This document shows, piece after piece, positions 43,761-54,842 of a DNA stretch of 64,000 bases; position 1 is the first letter of the stretch, and every line of letters starts with the position of its first letter. The stretch comes from Raoultibacter massiliensis (GTDB taxonomy: Bacteria; Actinomycetota; Coriobacteriia; Coriobacteriales; Eggerthellaceae): the NCBI RefSeq assembly GCF_900199545.1, contig NZ_LT962670.1, positions 36,099-100,098 of the forward strand, read 5' to 3'. The notes under the pieces were generated by a model. It made no database searches and was not told where the DNA came from. It was given only the letters and a program-made list of their open reading frames with translations. Position numbers and translations under genes: made by a program.

Positions 43761-44540
43761 TTAGAGGGAATTCGCTACTTGAAACCCTAAATCGGTCAGA
43801 ATTCGTTTCTGATTCACTGTCTTTTCGATAAGGCCGTATTCCTCGAGCTTTTTGAGCGTTACGTACGTGCTCGATTGGGGAAGTCCGGTGAGGTTAACCA
43901 AATCGGTCACTCCAAGGGCCCCTTCGTGAAGGAAGAACGGCAAAAGCTCCTTTTCCCGCGAACTCAACGGGGGAGTGAGAGACTCGATTTTCGGTTGATG
44001 CTGTTCGTTTTCGGCCTTAGGAGGAGCAAGACTGACGGTTACGACGGCCCCGGATTCGAGATTGTCTTCTATCGTGATGTTGCCGTTTGAGAAATCAAGA
44101 TAATCCTTGACGATCGGAAGGCCGGATCCCACTCCTCGAATATAGTGTTTCATCGGCTCTATCGCGGAAGTGAATCCAGGGAGCTGCGCTTTGTCCTTGT
44201 TGGCGATTCCCGGTCCTTGATCGGAAAACCGTATGGTTTTCCCTTGGTCGAGGATGGATACGATTATTTCCGAGAATTGGGCGTGAATGAAATTCTCGGA
44301 AACTTCTCTGATAACGGTATAGGGGATGGTGCCACCTGCAAGCTTTGCCTGTTCGTAAATTTTCGATGCCAGATTTTCAATGAATTCAGCTGTTGTGTTC
44401 GGTTGAATTTCAATAACACGCGGCGCGCTGCGCAGATCGTCGTAGACCGCGATGCGGGCAATGGTTTCAACGAATGAATAATTGAAATCAGCCTTGTTCC
44501 CATCAGCGGATTTAGAAGTAATGTTCTGATCTGTCGGCAT
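43761..44540 (-). CDS. GHKL ATPase - winged-helix fusion protein at oriC
   Basis: A 259-residue protein. Residues about 50-172 are a histidine-kinase-like ATPase fold: N box VIREVSENFIHAQF (Glu79, Asn83), G1 box FSDQGPGIAN (Asp107), G2 box RGVGSGLPIVKDYL (135-148). Residues about 190-259 are a winged helix (SSREKELLPFFLHEG, GVTDLVNLTGLPQSSTYVTL, KKLEEYGLIEK). There is no phospho-acceptor His domain or membrane segment, so it is not a sensor kinase but perhaps an ATP-dependent DNA-binding switch, or an anti-sigma-like kinase with a DNA-binding tail. It lies between dnaA and oriC, co-directional with dnaA, and its 5' flank consists of TATTCAG repeats. AGGA lies 16 bp before the ATG, but 6-7 bp before an in-frame CTG at 44549, so the true start may differ. 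No characterised homologue is known to me. Confidence 0.85.
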   Translation of the reverse strand: MPTDQNITSKSADGNKADFNYSFVETIARIAVYDDLRSAPRVIEIQPNTTAEFIENLASKIYEQAKLAGGTIPYTVIREVSENFIHAQFSEIIVSILDQGKTIRFSDQGPGIANKDKAQLPGFTSAIEPMKHYIRGVGSGLPIVKDYLDFSNGNITIEDNLESGAVVTVSLAPPKAENEQHQPKIESLTPPLSSREKELLPFFLHEGALGVTDLVNLTGLPQSSTYVTLKKLEEYGLIEKTVNQKRILTDLGFQVANSL

Positions 44541-44542
44541 GG

Positions 44543-44738
44543 TATTCAGAAAAATTCCTCGTATATTCAGGTCTGTTCAGAAAATTATTCAATCGTATTC
44601 AGCCATATTCACACGATTTAGGCAAGAGTACAAGCATTCTACGTGTTTTCATGCGGTTTTCAGTCGATTATTCAGAATTCTTCAAAATGGAAACGTAGTT
44701 TTACAGGCAGTTTTCCGAGTTATCCACTTTTTATTCAG
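44543..44738 (+). repeat. Helically phased TATTCAG repeat array
   Basis: Copies: TATTCAG at 44543, 44564, 44596, 44669 and 44732; variants TGTTCAG 44574, TATTCAA 44586, TATTCAC 44606, TTTTCAG 44657. Start-to-start steps are 21, 10, 12, 10, 10, 51, 12 and 63 bp, close to whole helical turns, so the copies face one side of the DNA. On the minus strand they read CTGAATA and form the leader of the GHKL-winged-helix gene. Confidence 0.8.
44720..44728 (+). promoter_or_regulatory. DnaA-box-like site
   Basis: TTATCCACT matches the consensus TTATCCACA at 8 of 9 positions. It lies 12 bp before the last TATTCAG repeat, in step with the array. Confidence 0.6.
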
Positions 44739-45055
44739 AAATTGTTAAAAACCTGGAAAATGCTTTCAGAGGAACGTGAAAAACGGTGAAGAAAAGCTTG
44801 CTGATTGTTGAAATTATTGCTTGACAATCGCCTAAAACAAGTTTTCCCAGATGGTTTGAATTCACTTGAGGGAAATATCAAATCTTTGTTCGCTTTTTAG
44901 TTGCAAAGTTCTGTATTTAAATCATCATTAGCTGGTATGAATTGCGTTATACCAGTTCAAACAGTATATTTATGATAAATAGACGAGAATTGTACCAAGA
45001 GGTGTTGATGTAAAGAATTCCGAAAAAGATTGCTTGACTTTGCTTCGATTTGGAG

Positions 45056-45131
45056 ATTTCCACAGCTTCCTGCGAATAAAAAAATAGTTTTCCCCATTTT
45101 CCACAACACAAGGAATGAGAAATGTGGAAAA
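45056..45131. promoter_or_regulatory. Cluster of DnaA-box-like sites
   Basis: ATTTCCACA at 45056-45064, TTTTCCACA at 45097-45105 and, inverted, TGTGGAAAA at 45123-45131. TTTTCCACA is a recognised variant box in other bacteria. The last two face each other across 17 bp. Confidence 0.6.
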
Positions 45132-45280
45132 ACAGCCATCTTCTCAAGAGATATCGCCTTTTCTTTCCATGCATGAAAGAAAAAGTTGAATATAGGGAGG
45201 TGAAAGGGGTGTAAGGGGCGGCAGGGTAATTAGCGATACCGAAAAGGTGGCTAAGATCCAATGTGGAAGGTGAAAGTGCG

Positions 45281-45309
45281 GCCCGCCCGCCGCATGGAGG
45301 CGGGTGGGC
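45281..45309. repeat. GC-rich inverted repeat upstream of dnaN
   Basis: GCCCGCCCGCC and GGCGGGTGGGC form 11-bp arms with one wobble pair around a 7-nt loop. No T-run follows. It marks the edge between the AT-rich origin and dnaN and would form a very stable leader hairpin. Confidence 0.65.
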
Positions 45310-45414
45310 GGTAGGGGCGGCTAAATGGTTTGGCCGCGCAGTTTGGAGAATCGCGTACCGTCCCGCTTCATTATTTGAGATACTGATTGCAACGGAGAAC
45401 GAAAGGGAGCCAAC

Positions 45415-46515
45415 GTGAAGTTCAGCATCAATCAAACCGAATTGCAAAATGCACTGACGATCGTTATGAAGGGTGTTTCAACCCGTTCGACGCTGCCCAT
45501 TCTTTCAGGGGTCTACATTCAAGCGCACAACGATTCTCTCACCATGCAAACAACGGATCTTGAACTATCGATTCAGTATACGGTAGACGCTCTCATCGAA
45601 GAGGAGGGCGAAACGGTTGTTCCGGGAAAGCTTTTCGCCGAGATAATAAAGAACCTCCCCGATGCCGCGGTTCACGTTGCGGGCAATGAAGAGGCTGTGG
45701 TCGTTACGTGCGATGCCGCATCGTTTTCTCTGAAAACCCTTAATCCGCAGGATTTTCCGGGATTTCCAACTGTCGATGTCCATCAAAGCATACAGATACC
45801 CTTCGATCGGTTCGCGACGATGGTGAAAAGGGTTGCTCGGGTCGTTTCGAAAGACGAATCCCGCGCTATTCTCACGGGCGTCTTGATTACGCTTGAGGAC
45901 AAGCTCTTGAAGATGGTGGCCACTGATTCGTATCGCCTCGCGGTAACCGAAGCCGATGTGCCCGATGAAATGGCGGGCGATTTCGAAGCGGTCATTTCGG
46001 GTTCTTTCTTACAAGATATTGCGGCGCTGCCGAAAACGGATAACCCCGTTTCCCTGGCGCTCGCGGAAAACCAAATAGTCGTTACGTACTGCAACACGGT
46101 TTTCGTCAACCGGAGAATAGAAGGGAATTTCCCCAACTACCGGCAATTGCTCCCCGATTCTTATGTGACCCGCGCTTCCATGAACGTCGGACATCTTATT
46201 GCTGCGGTAAAGCGCGCGTCTCTGCTCAGCAACACTGCAACTCCCGTGAAATTCGATGTGAATGTGGGATCGCAAACCGCGCTCCTTTCGAGCACGGCCC
46301 AGGATATCGGATCTACTCAGGAGACTCTTTCATGCGAAGCCGAAGGGGAAGACGTAGAGATAGCGTTCAACTATGCGTACCTTCTTGATGGATTGAGTTC
46401 TGTGACTACCGAAAAAGTTTATCTCGAGGCGCAATCCTCGATGAAGCCGGGGATATTCAAAGCCGACGAGGGCGAAAACTTCCTGTACCTGGTCATGCCC
46501 GTCCGAATTTCCTAA
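45415..46515 (+). CDS. dnaN: DNA polymerase III beta subunit (sliding clamp)
   Basis: A 366-residue clamp of three similar domains that holds the replicative polymerase on DNA. MKFSINQTELQNALTIVMKG at the N-terminus, PILSGVYIQA, SRAILTGVLI, DSYRLAVTEADVP, and the C-terminal FLYLVMPVRIS are family signatures; the latter forms the partner-binding pocket edge. The start is GTG with AAAGGGAG upstream. It is the first gene to the right of oriC and is followed 23 bp later by recF. Confidence 0.97.
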   Translation: MKFSINQTELQNALTIVMKGVSTRSTLPILSGVYIQAHNDSLTMQTTDLELSIQYTVDALIEEEGETVVPGKLFAEIIKNLPDAAVHVAGNEEAVVVTCDAASFSLKTLNPQDFPGFPTVDVHQSIQIPFDRFATMVKRVARVVSKDESRAILTGVLITLEDKLLKMVATDSYRLAVTEADVPDEMAGDFEAVISGSFLQDIAALPKTDNPVSLALAENQIVVTYCNTVFVNRRIEGNFPNYRQLLPDSYVTRASMNVGHLIAAVKRASLLSNTATPVKFDVNVGSQTALLSSTAQDIGSTQETLSCEAEGEDVEIAFNYAYLLDGLSSVTTEKVYLEAQSSMKPGIFKADEGENFLYLVMPVRIS

Positions 46516-46538
46516 TATGGGCTTTTCTTCGGGATCTT

Positions 46539-47675
46539 ATGACAGCCGAGCTTGCCGATAGCAAAGATCTTCGGATCGACTCGATCTCATTCGAGCATTT
46601 CAGAAACTACCCTTCGTTCGAACTGGGCGATATCGGTGCGTTGACGGTGTTCGTCGGGAAAAACGCGGTCGGTAAAACGAATATCGTCGAAGGCATTGAG
46701 CTTTTAACCGCCCTTTCGTCGTTTCGGAACCCGACGGCGCGCCAGTTGATAGCGTGGAACTCGAACGCCGCAAGACTCAAGGCGACGTTTCTGAACGCGC
46801 GGCGTCGTTTGGATGTCGAGTTGAAGATGGAAGACGGAAAACGGTCGTATTCTCTCAACGGGAAGCCGAAGAAAATCCAGACTCTCAAAGGGTTGCTCCC
46901 TGCGGTTTCCTTTACGCCTGACGATCTCGATCTCGTCAAGGGATCCCAGAGCGGAAAACGCGCGGCACTCGATGCGCTCGGGTCGCAATTGACTTCGAAT
47001 TACTATGTGATCCGAAAAGATTACGAGAAGATCCTGCAGCATAAGAACAAGCTTTTGAAAGAGGAGGGATCTTCGTCGTACCTCGAAGCCATCGATGAGA
47101 CGTTGGTGAGAGTAGGTGCGCAACTATATTGTTATAGAAGTTCGCTGTTTGCAAAGCTTCTTCTGGAAATTCAGAAGTACTATCGCGAGATAACCGGCGG
47201 CATAGAATCGGTTCAAGCGGTGTACGTTCCATCATGGCAAGAATCCGATCCGGAGAATATGGAAACCTTCATTCTCTCGAAAGAAGAAGCGACTCAGCAG
47301 ATGTACGAAGCCCTTGTTGGGAAGAGGGAAGATGAGCGACGCCGCCATCGCGCCATCATCGGACCGCACGCTGATAAAGTGGAATTCTTCATTGAAGGAA
47401 AGAACGCGCGCATCTACGGGAGCCAGGGGCAGCAGCGGTCGATCGTGCTAAGTTTCAAACTTGCCGAAGTATCTTTGATCCGCGATATGCTCGATCAGAA
47501 GCCGGTGCTCTTGCTCGACGATGTTATGAGCGAACTCGATGAACAGAGGAGAAATGCCCTCGTCGGATTTATATCAGGCGATATCCAAACGTTCATAACG
47601 ACGACGAATTTGCAATACTTCGCAAACGGCATTCTTGATGAAGCCCATGTGGTCGAACTGGGGTGCTGCCGATGA
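46539..47675 (+). CDS. recF: DNA repair/recombination protein RecF
   Basis: A 378-residue SMC-like ATPase that loads RecA at gaps. Walker A is VFVGKNAVGKTNIVEGIELL, the ABC-type signature is YGSQGQQRSIVLSFKLAEVS, and Walker B is VLLLDDVMSELDEQRR. FEHFRNYPSFEL near the N-terminus is the usual RecF opening. It is part of the dnaN-recF-dciA-gyrB order; its TGA overlaps the next ATG (ATGA). Confidence 0.96.
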   Translation: MTAELADSKDLRIDSISFEHFRNYPSFELGDIGALTVFVGKNAVGKTNIVEGIELLTALSSFRNPTARQLIAWNSNAARLKATFLNARRRLDVELKMEDGKRSYSLNGKPKKIQTLKGLLPAVSFTPDDLDLVKGSQSGKRAALDALGSQLTSNYYVIRKDYEKILQHKNKLLKEEGSSSYLEAIDETLVRVGAQLYCYRSSLFAKLLLEIQKYYREITGGIESVQAVYVPSWQESDPENMETFILSKEEATQQMYEALVGKREDERRRHRAIIGPHADKVEFFIEGKNARIYGSQGQQRSIVLSFKLAEVSLIRDMLDQKPVLLLDDVMSELDEQRRNALVGFISGDIQTFITTTNLQYFANGILDEAHVVELGCCR

Positions 47676-48235
47676 GGAAGCTGTCGAAAAGCATGCCGGC
47701 AACGCTGCTGGCGATGGGGCGGGATAACGGCGATGCAGCGAGGATTGCTCGAAGAACTGCGGAGGTCAGGCAGATGTGGGCGAACGCCGTCGAGAAGATG
47801 TGGCGCGATCCCGAAGCGGCGGCCATGATTCTTTCCCATACGAACGGCGTCGGTATCGTCGAGGAAAAAAACCATCGGGATGAAAGATATAAGAAACTCT
47901 ACGTGTATGTTGACGATAGCATCGTCCTTACCGAGTTGAATGCGCTGCGCGAGCGTATTAAATTGCTGTTTCTGGCGGAATTCAACGAAGACGTCCAGGA
48001 GTTCGAAATACGAATCTCACGGGGAGCCCGGAAGAAAGACCGCCCTTACAAAGAAGAGGAACCGCCGCCCTACATCGATAAAACTCCTGCCAAACCCCTT
48101 TCGGCAGAAGAGATGGAAGAGGTCGAGCGCCGCGTCGCTTCCATCGAGAACGACTCGGTTAGAAAATCGATCCGTAAAGCTATGATTGCTGATTTACAGT
48201 GGAAAAAAGGGCAAAACGAGAAAAATGACAGGTGA
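47672..48235 (+). CDS. DUF721/DciA-like protein
   Basis: A 187-residue basic protein in the place occupied by DUF721/DciA genes between recF and gyrB in actinobacteria. The middle (KKLYVYVDDSIVLTELNALR, ERIKLLFLAEF) matches the DUF721 fold, known in some bacteria as the ancestral loader of the replicative helicase. It starts at an ATG overlapping the recF stop by 4 bp. The C-terminal 60 residues are charged and probably disordered. Helicase-loader function is inferred from the family. Confidence 0.8.
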   Translation: MRKLSKSMPATLLAMGRDNGDAARIARRTAEVRQMWANAVEKMWRDPEAAAMILSHTNGVGIVEEKNHRDERYKKLYVYVDDSIVLTELNALRERIKLLFLAEFNEDVQEFEIRISRGARKKDRPYKEEEPPPYIDKTPAKPLSAEEMEEVERRVASIENDSVRKSIRKAMIADLQWKKGQNEKNDR

Positions 48236-48314
48236 GACCTTGATCGTCGCTTGTGTGCGTTCTCTGTTGCCTTAAACGCGTTCAAAACCGATATCACCAA
48301 ACTACTATATATGG

Positions 48315-50338
<2,024 letters not shown>

Positions 50339-50349
50339 GGAGATAGTAC

Positions 50350-53169
50350 GTGACTGACGAAACAAAAGATTTCGATTCGACCGATGAACCCGAGGACGGC
50401 GACGCTTCGCTGCCCGAGGATATCGATCGGCTGCTCGAGCGCGCCGAGGGTGATTCTGACGACGAGGATCAAGATGACGAAGAAGACGAAGCCCCCCGTT
50501 CAACGGGATCGGCGATGTCGGAGGAGGCCGTAGCGCGCTCCCTCATAGCCGATAATCTTCCGAGCGCTCATGGCGAGATAGTGGAAGGGGCCAACGGCGG
50601 CAACGGCACGATCGTACGTACCGCGTACCTTGGCAAGGAGATGCAGACTTCGTTCCTCGAATATTCGATGAGCGTTATCGTGGCGCGCGCCCTTCCCGAC
50701 GTTCGCGACGGTTTGAAGCCGGTCCATCGCCGCATTCTGTACGCTATGAACGAATCGGGATACACTCCCAATAGGCCGCATATGAAATCGGCCCGTACGG
50801 TCGGCGACGTTATCGGCAAATACCATCCGCACGGCGACACGGCGGTCTACGACGCGATGGTGCGTTTGGCCCAGCCGTTCTCGCAGCGCGTCCCCCTTGT
50901 TGACGGCCATGGTAACTTCGGTTCCATCGACGGCGACGGCGCGGCTGCCATGCGCTACACCGAATCGCGCCTCGACAAAGCGGCTATGGAGCTGCTCCGC
51001 GATTTGGAAAAGGAAACGGTCGATTTCCAGCCCAACTACGACGAGAGCTTGGAAGAGCCCAAGGTTCTGCCCGCCCGCTTCCCGAACTTGCTCGTCAACG
51101 GTTCGCAGGGTATCGCCGTCGGCATGGCAACCAACATCCCGCCCCATAACCTGGGCGAGACGATCGATGCGACATGCCTCATGCTCGACAATCCCGATGT
51201 GACGACCGAAGAGCTTATGAAGGTGCTTCCCGGTCCGGACTTCCCGACGGGCGGCATCATCATGGGCCGCAAGGGAATTCTCGACGCATACGAAACAGGC
51301 CGCGGTTCGCTGACGGTACGCGCGAAATGCGAGGTGCAGGAGAAGAAGAACGGACGCAGCACCATCGTCGTTTCCGAGATTCCCTATCAGGTGAATCGCC
51401 AGCGGCTGCTCGAAAAGCTTGGCGAGCTCATCCGCGATAAGAAGCTGCCCGAGGTCTCAAACGTCCACGACGGCGCAGACCGCCATGGCATCGACATCAT
51501 TATCGATCTCAAGCAAAATGCAATTCCGCAGGTTGTGCTCAACAAGCTGTTCAAGCACACTCAGCTGCAAGTTGGATTCGGCGTCATCACGCTTGCTCTG
51601 GTGGACGGTGTGCCGCGCGTGCTTTCCCTAAAGGAAACACTGCATTACTACATCCAGCATCAGCAGGAAGTCATCGTGCGCCGCACTCGTTACGAGCTTG
51701 CGAAAGCCGAGGAGCGGGCGCATATCCTCGAAGGTCTGATCGTCGCACTCGATCATATCGACGAGGTCATCTCGATCATTCGCTCTTCGCAGACCGATGC
51801 GGAAGCATCCGAACGTTTGATGGGGCGTTTCGGCCTTTCGAAGAAGCAGACCGACGCGATCCTCGAAATGCGCCTGCGCCGCCTGACCGGCTTGGAACGC
51901 AACAAGATCGAAGACGAGTTGAAGGAACTGCTCGAGAAGATCGCATACTACAAGCGCGTGCTTTCCGATGAGTCGCTGGTCCGCGAGATCATCAAAGAGG
52001 AGCTTCTCGAGGTTAAGAAGAAGTTCAACACGCCGCGCCGCACTCGTATTACCGAAGCGGCTAAGGATTTCGACGTCGAAGACCTGATTGCCGAAGAGGA
52101 CATGGTTGTTACGGTGACCAAATCGGGTTACGTGAAGCGCCTGCCCGTCGCAACTTACCGTCAGCAGAAGCGCGGCGGCAAGGGCATGCAGGGCGTGAAC
52201 CTTAAGGACAACGATTTCGTCGAGCATCTTTTCGTGGCTTCCACCCATGCCTACATGCTGTTCTTCAGCACGGCGGGCAAAGTGTATCGCCTCAAGGTTT
52301 ACGAGCTTCCCGAAGCGTCGCGCCATGCACGCGGTACGGCTATCGTGAACCTGCTGCCGCTCGCCAAGGGCGAAACCATTTCAGCCGTCATCGCAACGAA
52401 GGATTTTCCCGATGACGAGTACCTGATGTTTGCAACCGAGCACGGCATGGTTAAGAAGACCTCGATGAGTCTGTACGACCGCACCCGCCGCGATGGGCTG
52501 ATCGCCATCAACCTCAAAGACGATGACAGCCTGATCTCGGTGAAACGCGTCGCTCAGGGCGAAAAGGTCATGATGGTATCATCGGCCGGCAAGGCGATCA
52601 TGTGGGATGAATCGGAAGCCCGCGCGATGGGTCGCGACACGATGGGTGTACGCGGTATGACCGTGGCGCCCGGCGTCCGCGTGCTCGGTATGGAAATCGC
52701 CAAGCCTGGAACAGAGCTTTTCGTCATCACCGAGAAGGGCTACGGCAAGCGGACCCCTGCTTCCGAATACCCGACGCACCACCGTGGCGGTCAGGGTGTC
52801 TTCACGATCACGATGACCGAGAAAAAGGGCCTGCTTGCAGCAATGAAGATCGTCCGTCCGACCGACGAGCTCATGATCATTTCCGAGGAAGGCGTCGTGG
52901 TTCGCACGCCCGTTCAGGGAATCTCGCAGCTTGGCCGTTCGACGCAGGGCGTGTGCGTCATGAAGGCTTGCGCGGGGGACAAGGTGACGGCGGTTGCCGT
53001 TTCGAGCACGGGCAAGAAGCGCAAGGTCAATAAATCGGTCGACGAACCCGAGACGATCGTTGATGCCGAGGAGGATATCAAAAACGCGCTCGATGGCGAA
53101 ATGAGCGAAGCCGATATCGATCTCGACGATGACGACGCCGAAATCGAGGGCGAAGAAAGCGGCGAGTAA
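50350..53169 (+). CDS. gyrA: DNA gyrase subunit A, with acidic N- and C-terminal extensions
   Basis: A 939-residue breakage-reunion subunit. The core has [40 protein letters not shown] (quinolone-resistance region with Thr at the Ser83 position and Asp at 87), and [11 protein letters not shown] with the catalytic Tyr. The GyrA box [10 protein letters not shown] appears here as [17 protein letters not shown] in the DNA-wrapping domain. About 90 residues, strongly acidic at first, precede the usual start, and an acidic tail ends the protein; both are longer than in most GyrA. The GTG start with AAGGAG upstream supports translation of the extension. Confidence 0.96.
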   Translation: MTDETKDFDSTDEPEDGDASLPEDIDRLLERAEGDSDDEDQDDEEDEAPRSTGSAMSEEAVARSLIADNLPSAHGEIVEGANGGNGTIVRTAYLGKEMQTSFLEYSMSVIVARALPDVRDGLKPVHRRILYAMNESGYTPNRPHMKSARTVGDVIGKYHPHGDTAVYDAMVRLAQPFSQRVPLVDGHGNFGSIDGDGAAAMRYTESRLDKAAMELLRDLEKETVDFQPNYDESLEEPKVLPARFPNLLVNGSQGIAVGMATNIPPHNLGETIDATCLMLDNPDVTTEELMKVLPGPDFPTGGIIMGRKGILDAYETGRGSLTVRAKCEVQEKKNGRSTIVVSEIPYQVNRQRLLEKLGELIRDKKLPEVSNVHDGADRHGIDIIIDLKQNAIPQVVLNKLFKHTQLQVGFGVITLALVDGVPRVLSLKETLHYYIQHQQEVIVRRTRYELAKAEERAHILEGLIVALDHIDEVISIIRSSQTDAEASERLMGRFGLSKKQTDAILEMRLRRLTGLERNKIEDELKELLEKIAYYKRVLSDESLVREIIKEELLEVKKKFNTPRRTRITEAAKDFDVEDLIAEEDMVVTVTKSGYVKRLPVATYRQQKRGGKGMQGVNLKDNDFVEHLFVASTHAYMLFFSTAGKVYRLKVYELPEASRHARGTAIVNLLPLAKGETISAVIATKDFPDDEYLMFATEHGMVKKTSMSLYDRTRRDGLIAINLKDDDSLISVKRVAQGEKVMMVSSAGKAIMWDESEARAMGRDTMGVRGMTVAPGVRVLGMEIAKPGTELFVITEKGYGKRTPASEYPTHHRGGQGVFTITMTEKKGLLAAMKIVRPTDELMIISEEGVVVRTPVQGISQLGRSTQGVCVMKACAGDKVTAVAVSSTGKKRKVNKSVDEPETIVDAEEDIKNALDGEMSEADIDLDDDDAEIEGEESGE

Positions 53170-53204
53170 CCGATCTTTCTTCAGCAGTTGTTTCGATATG
53201 AAAA

Positions 53205-53236
53205 AGAATGCCGGGTGGATGACTGCCCGGCATTCT
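53205..53236 (+). terminator. Hairpin downstream of gyrA
   Basis: A perfect 11-bp stem (AGAATGCCGGG / CCCGGCATTCT) with a 10-nt loop lies 35 bp after gyrA. There is no T-run, so it may be a weak terminator or an mRNA-stabilising end. Confidence 0.6.
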
Positions 53237-53343
53237 CCATCTTCGGCGCATAGGCGAAAGAGTAACGGGCTTCAAGGCGTAGCCAACCAATCGAAGAAGG
53301 CTGTATACTCGTTTCGGAAAATTGGGAAAGGACGTCGCAGCAG

Positions 53344-54798
53344 ATGGCTGAAACAAAAGAAAGCACGAATCGATTTTCCTTCGCCGATCTTTTCATCGGT
53401 CTTTGCGGCGTTTCGTTCGTGGCAACAGTGCTGCCGTGCTTTTTGAAGCTTGCGTCAATAGAGGCCGCCTGCTTCAATACGGTTGTGTTCGAAACCTTTT
53501 CTCTGACCGCTCTTGTAGGTGGACTGGTCGGCGGCCTGCTGTCGTTTTCGGTTGTATCGTTCGAATATCAAGCTGGCAACGGAAAGTTTGCCGTTGCGTC
53601 TGTTGGCTCTCTTCTTTACCTGATCGGCTATGGAATGGCTTTTGCCTTTGGCGGCGAGGTTATGCCTTTGATCGGCGGCGTTCTTTTCGGTATGGGCGCT
53701 GTTTTGCTTTGCGCAGTATGGGTTTCTTGCATGAGCTTGCGTGATTTTTCTCACGTTGTTTCCAAGGGTTCGCTTGTGGTTTTTGCGGCAGTGTTGATCG
53801 ATCAAGTTGTTTTCGTCCTCGCTGGACAAGCGGCAGTGATCGCGTCGATGATCCTTCTGGTTTTGGGGATAGCGCCCCCGTTGCGCATTGCATGGAAAAA
53901 TCGAGCAGAAAAGACGTCTTCCCATCCGAGCGGCGATGCAGTGGGCGAATATGATGGCTTGTTTGCAGCGAAGCCTTCCGCAAAGGAAATTATCAAAGCC
54001 CTTTCTTCTTCAATGATGGGGTTGGTGGTATTCGCTGCTTATTCAAACGCAATAAATGATCCGTTTCCCGGCGTCGGCGTTTCAGGAACCTCTTTTGGAC
54101 TCGTCATTGCATCGCTGGTCATATTTTTGGTTCTTCGGTTTGGGGGGCGAAGGATAACTGCACCGTTTATCTATTGGGTTTTGTTCCCCGCAATTGCCGC
54201 GTTGCTTGTTTTTTTGGACAGCTTTCCGATAAATTCTCCTGCCTTCATGGTGGGTGCGACGGGGATCACGGTTTTTTGCTCGTGCCTCGGCTTGTTCGCG
54301 TTCGGCTTTCTGCTGATTGCCGGTTCGGAAAACAGAGTGCCGTTTCCTCGGTCGATTGGCCTGACCTTTGCGGTTTTTTCTTTTGCTGGACTTGTTGGTC
54401 GAGCACTTCGCTACAGCGGTTTCACATCCGATGAGATCGGTTCGATATTGTTGGTTCTCTCAACGGCGTATATGGTGTATCTGCTGTTCGCACCGGCGGC
54501 TCAGTTGTGGAAATCGAGAAAAGCTTCACCTGAACGAGCGGATGAAAGCATGCCTGAAGTCGATGATCTGGCAAATGTATGCGAGAGGGTTTCGAAGAGA
54601 TATGGGCTTTCTCCCCGTGAAGAGGAAGTTCTCGTATATGTGGGGCAGGGATATAATTCCCCTTATATTGCAAAAGCGCTTTTCATATCGGATAGCACGG
54701 TGCGGAGCCATTTGAAAAGCATTTACCGTAAAACGGAAGCGGCATCGCGCATGGATCTGGTCGATCTCATCAGGAACGAGAACGCATCGGCGAGATGA
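53344..54798 (+). CDS. Multi-pass membrane LuxR-family transcriptional regulator
   Basis: A 484-residue protein with about twelve hydrophobic segments (first: LFIGLCGVSFVATVLPCFLK) and a C-terminal LuxR domain (LSPREEEVLVYVGQGYNSPY, then VRSHLKSIYRKTEAASRMDL). It is the third such protein in the window. It converges on a Tat FAD-reductase gene only 44 bp away, so regulation of that gene is plausible but would act across the convergent junction. AGGA lies about 11 bp before the ATG. Its signal is unknown. Confidence 0.87.
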   Translation: MAETKESTNRFSFADLFIGLCGVSFVATVLPCFLKLASIEAACFNTVVFETFSLTALVGGLVGGLLSFSVVSFEYQAGNGKFAVASVGSLLYLIGYGMAFAFGGEVMPLIGGVLFGMGAVLLCAVWVSCMSLRDFSHVVSKGSLVVFAAVLIDQVVFVLAGQAAVIASMILLVLGIAPPLRIAWKNRAEKTSSHPSGDAVGEYDGLFAAKPSAKEIIKALSSSMMGLVVFAAYSNAINDPFPGVGVSGTSFGLVIASLVIFLVLRFGGRRITAPFIYWVLFPAIAALLVFLDSFPINSPAFMVGATGITVFCSCLGLFAFGFLLIAGSENRVPFPRSIGLTFAVFSFAGLVGRALRYSGFTSDEIGSILLVLSTAYMVYLLFAPAAQLWKSRKASPERADESMPEVDDLANVCERVSKRYGLSPREEEVLVYVGQGYNSPYIAKALFISDSTVRSHLKSIYRKTEAASRMDLVDLIRNENASAR

Positions 54799-54799
54799 T

Positions 54800-54832
54800 G
54801 CACCGGGACCCGAGGGAGGAAGGCCCCGGTGC
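54800..54832. terminator. Hairpin between convergent LuxR and reductase genes
   Basis: GCACCGGG and CCCGGTGC form 8-bp arms with a 17-nt loop. No T-run is present on either strand, so terminator strength is doubtful. Confidence 0.5.
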
Positions 54833-54842
54833 TGGTAAACCG

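Larger units (their letters stand above)
44541..45414. other. oriC: Putative origin of replication oriC
   Basis: This 874-bp gene-free region lies between divergent dnaA-side genes and dnaN. It holds a TATTCAG array (44543-44738), an AT-rich stretch (about 44760-45060), DnaA-box-like sites, and a GC-rich hairpin near dnaN. Gene orientation switches from mainly minus to mainly plus here, as expected at a bidirectional origin. parAB and most parS sites are within 7.5 kb. GC-skew calculation would confirm. Confidence 0.8.

Noticed and set aside
45262..45270. TGTGGAAGG as a further DnaA box
   Set aside because: Only 7 of 9 positions match and it is outside the AT-rich part.
44947..45447. Minus-strand open frame across the origin and dnaN start
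   Set aside because: It overlaps the dnaN start, is low in plausible codons, and covers DnaA-like boxes; no ribosome site or family match.
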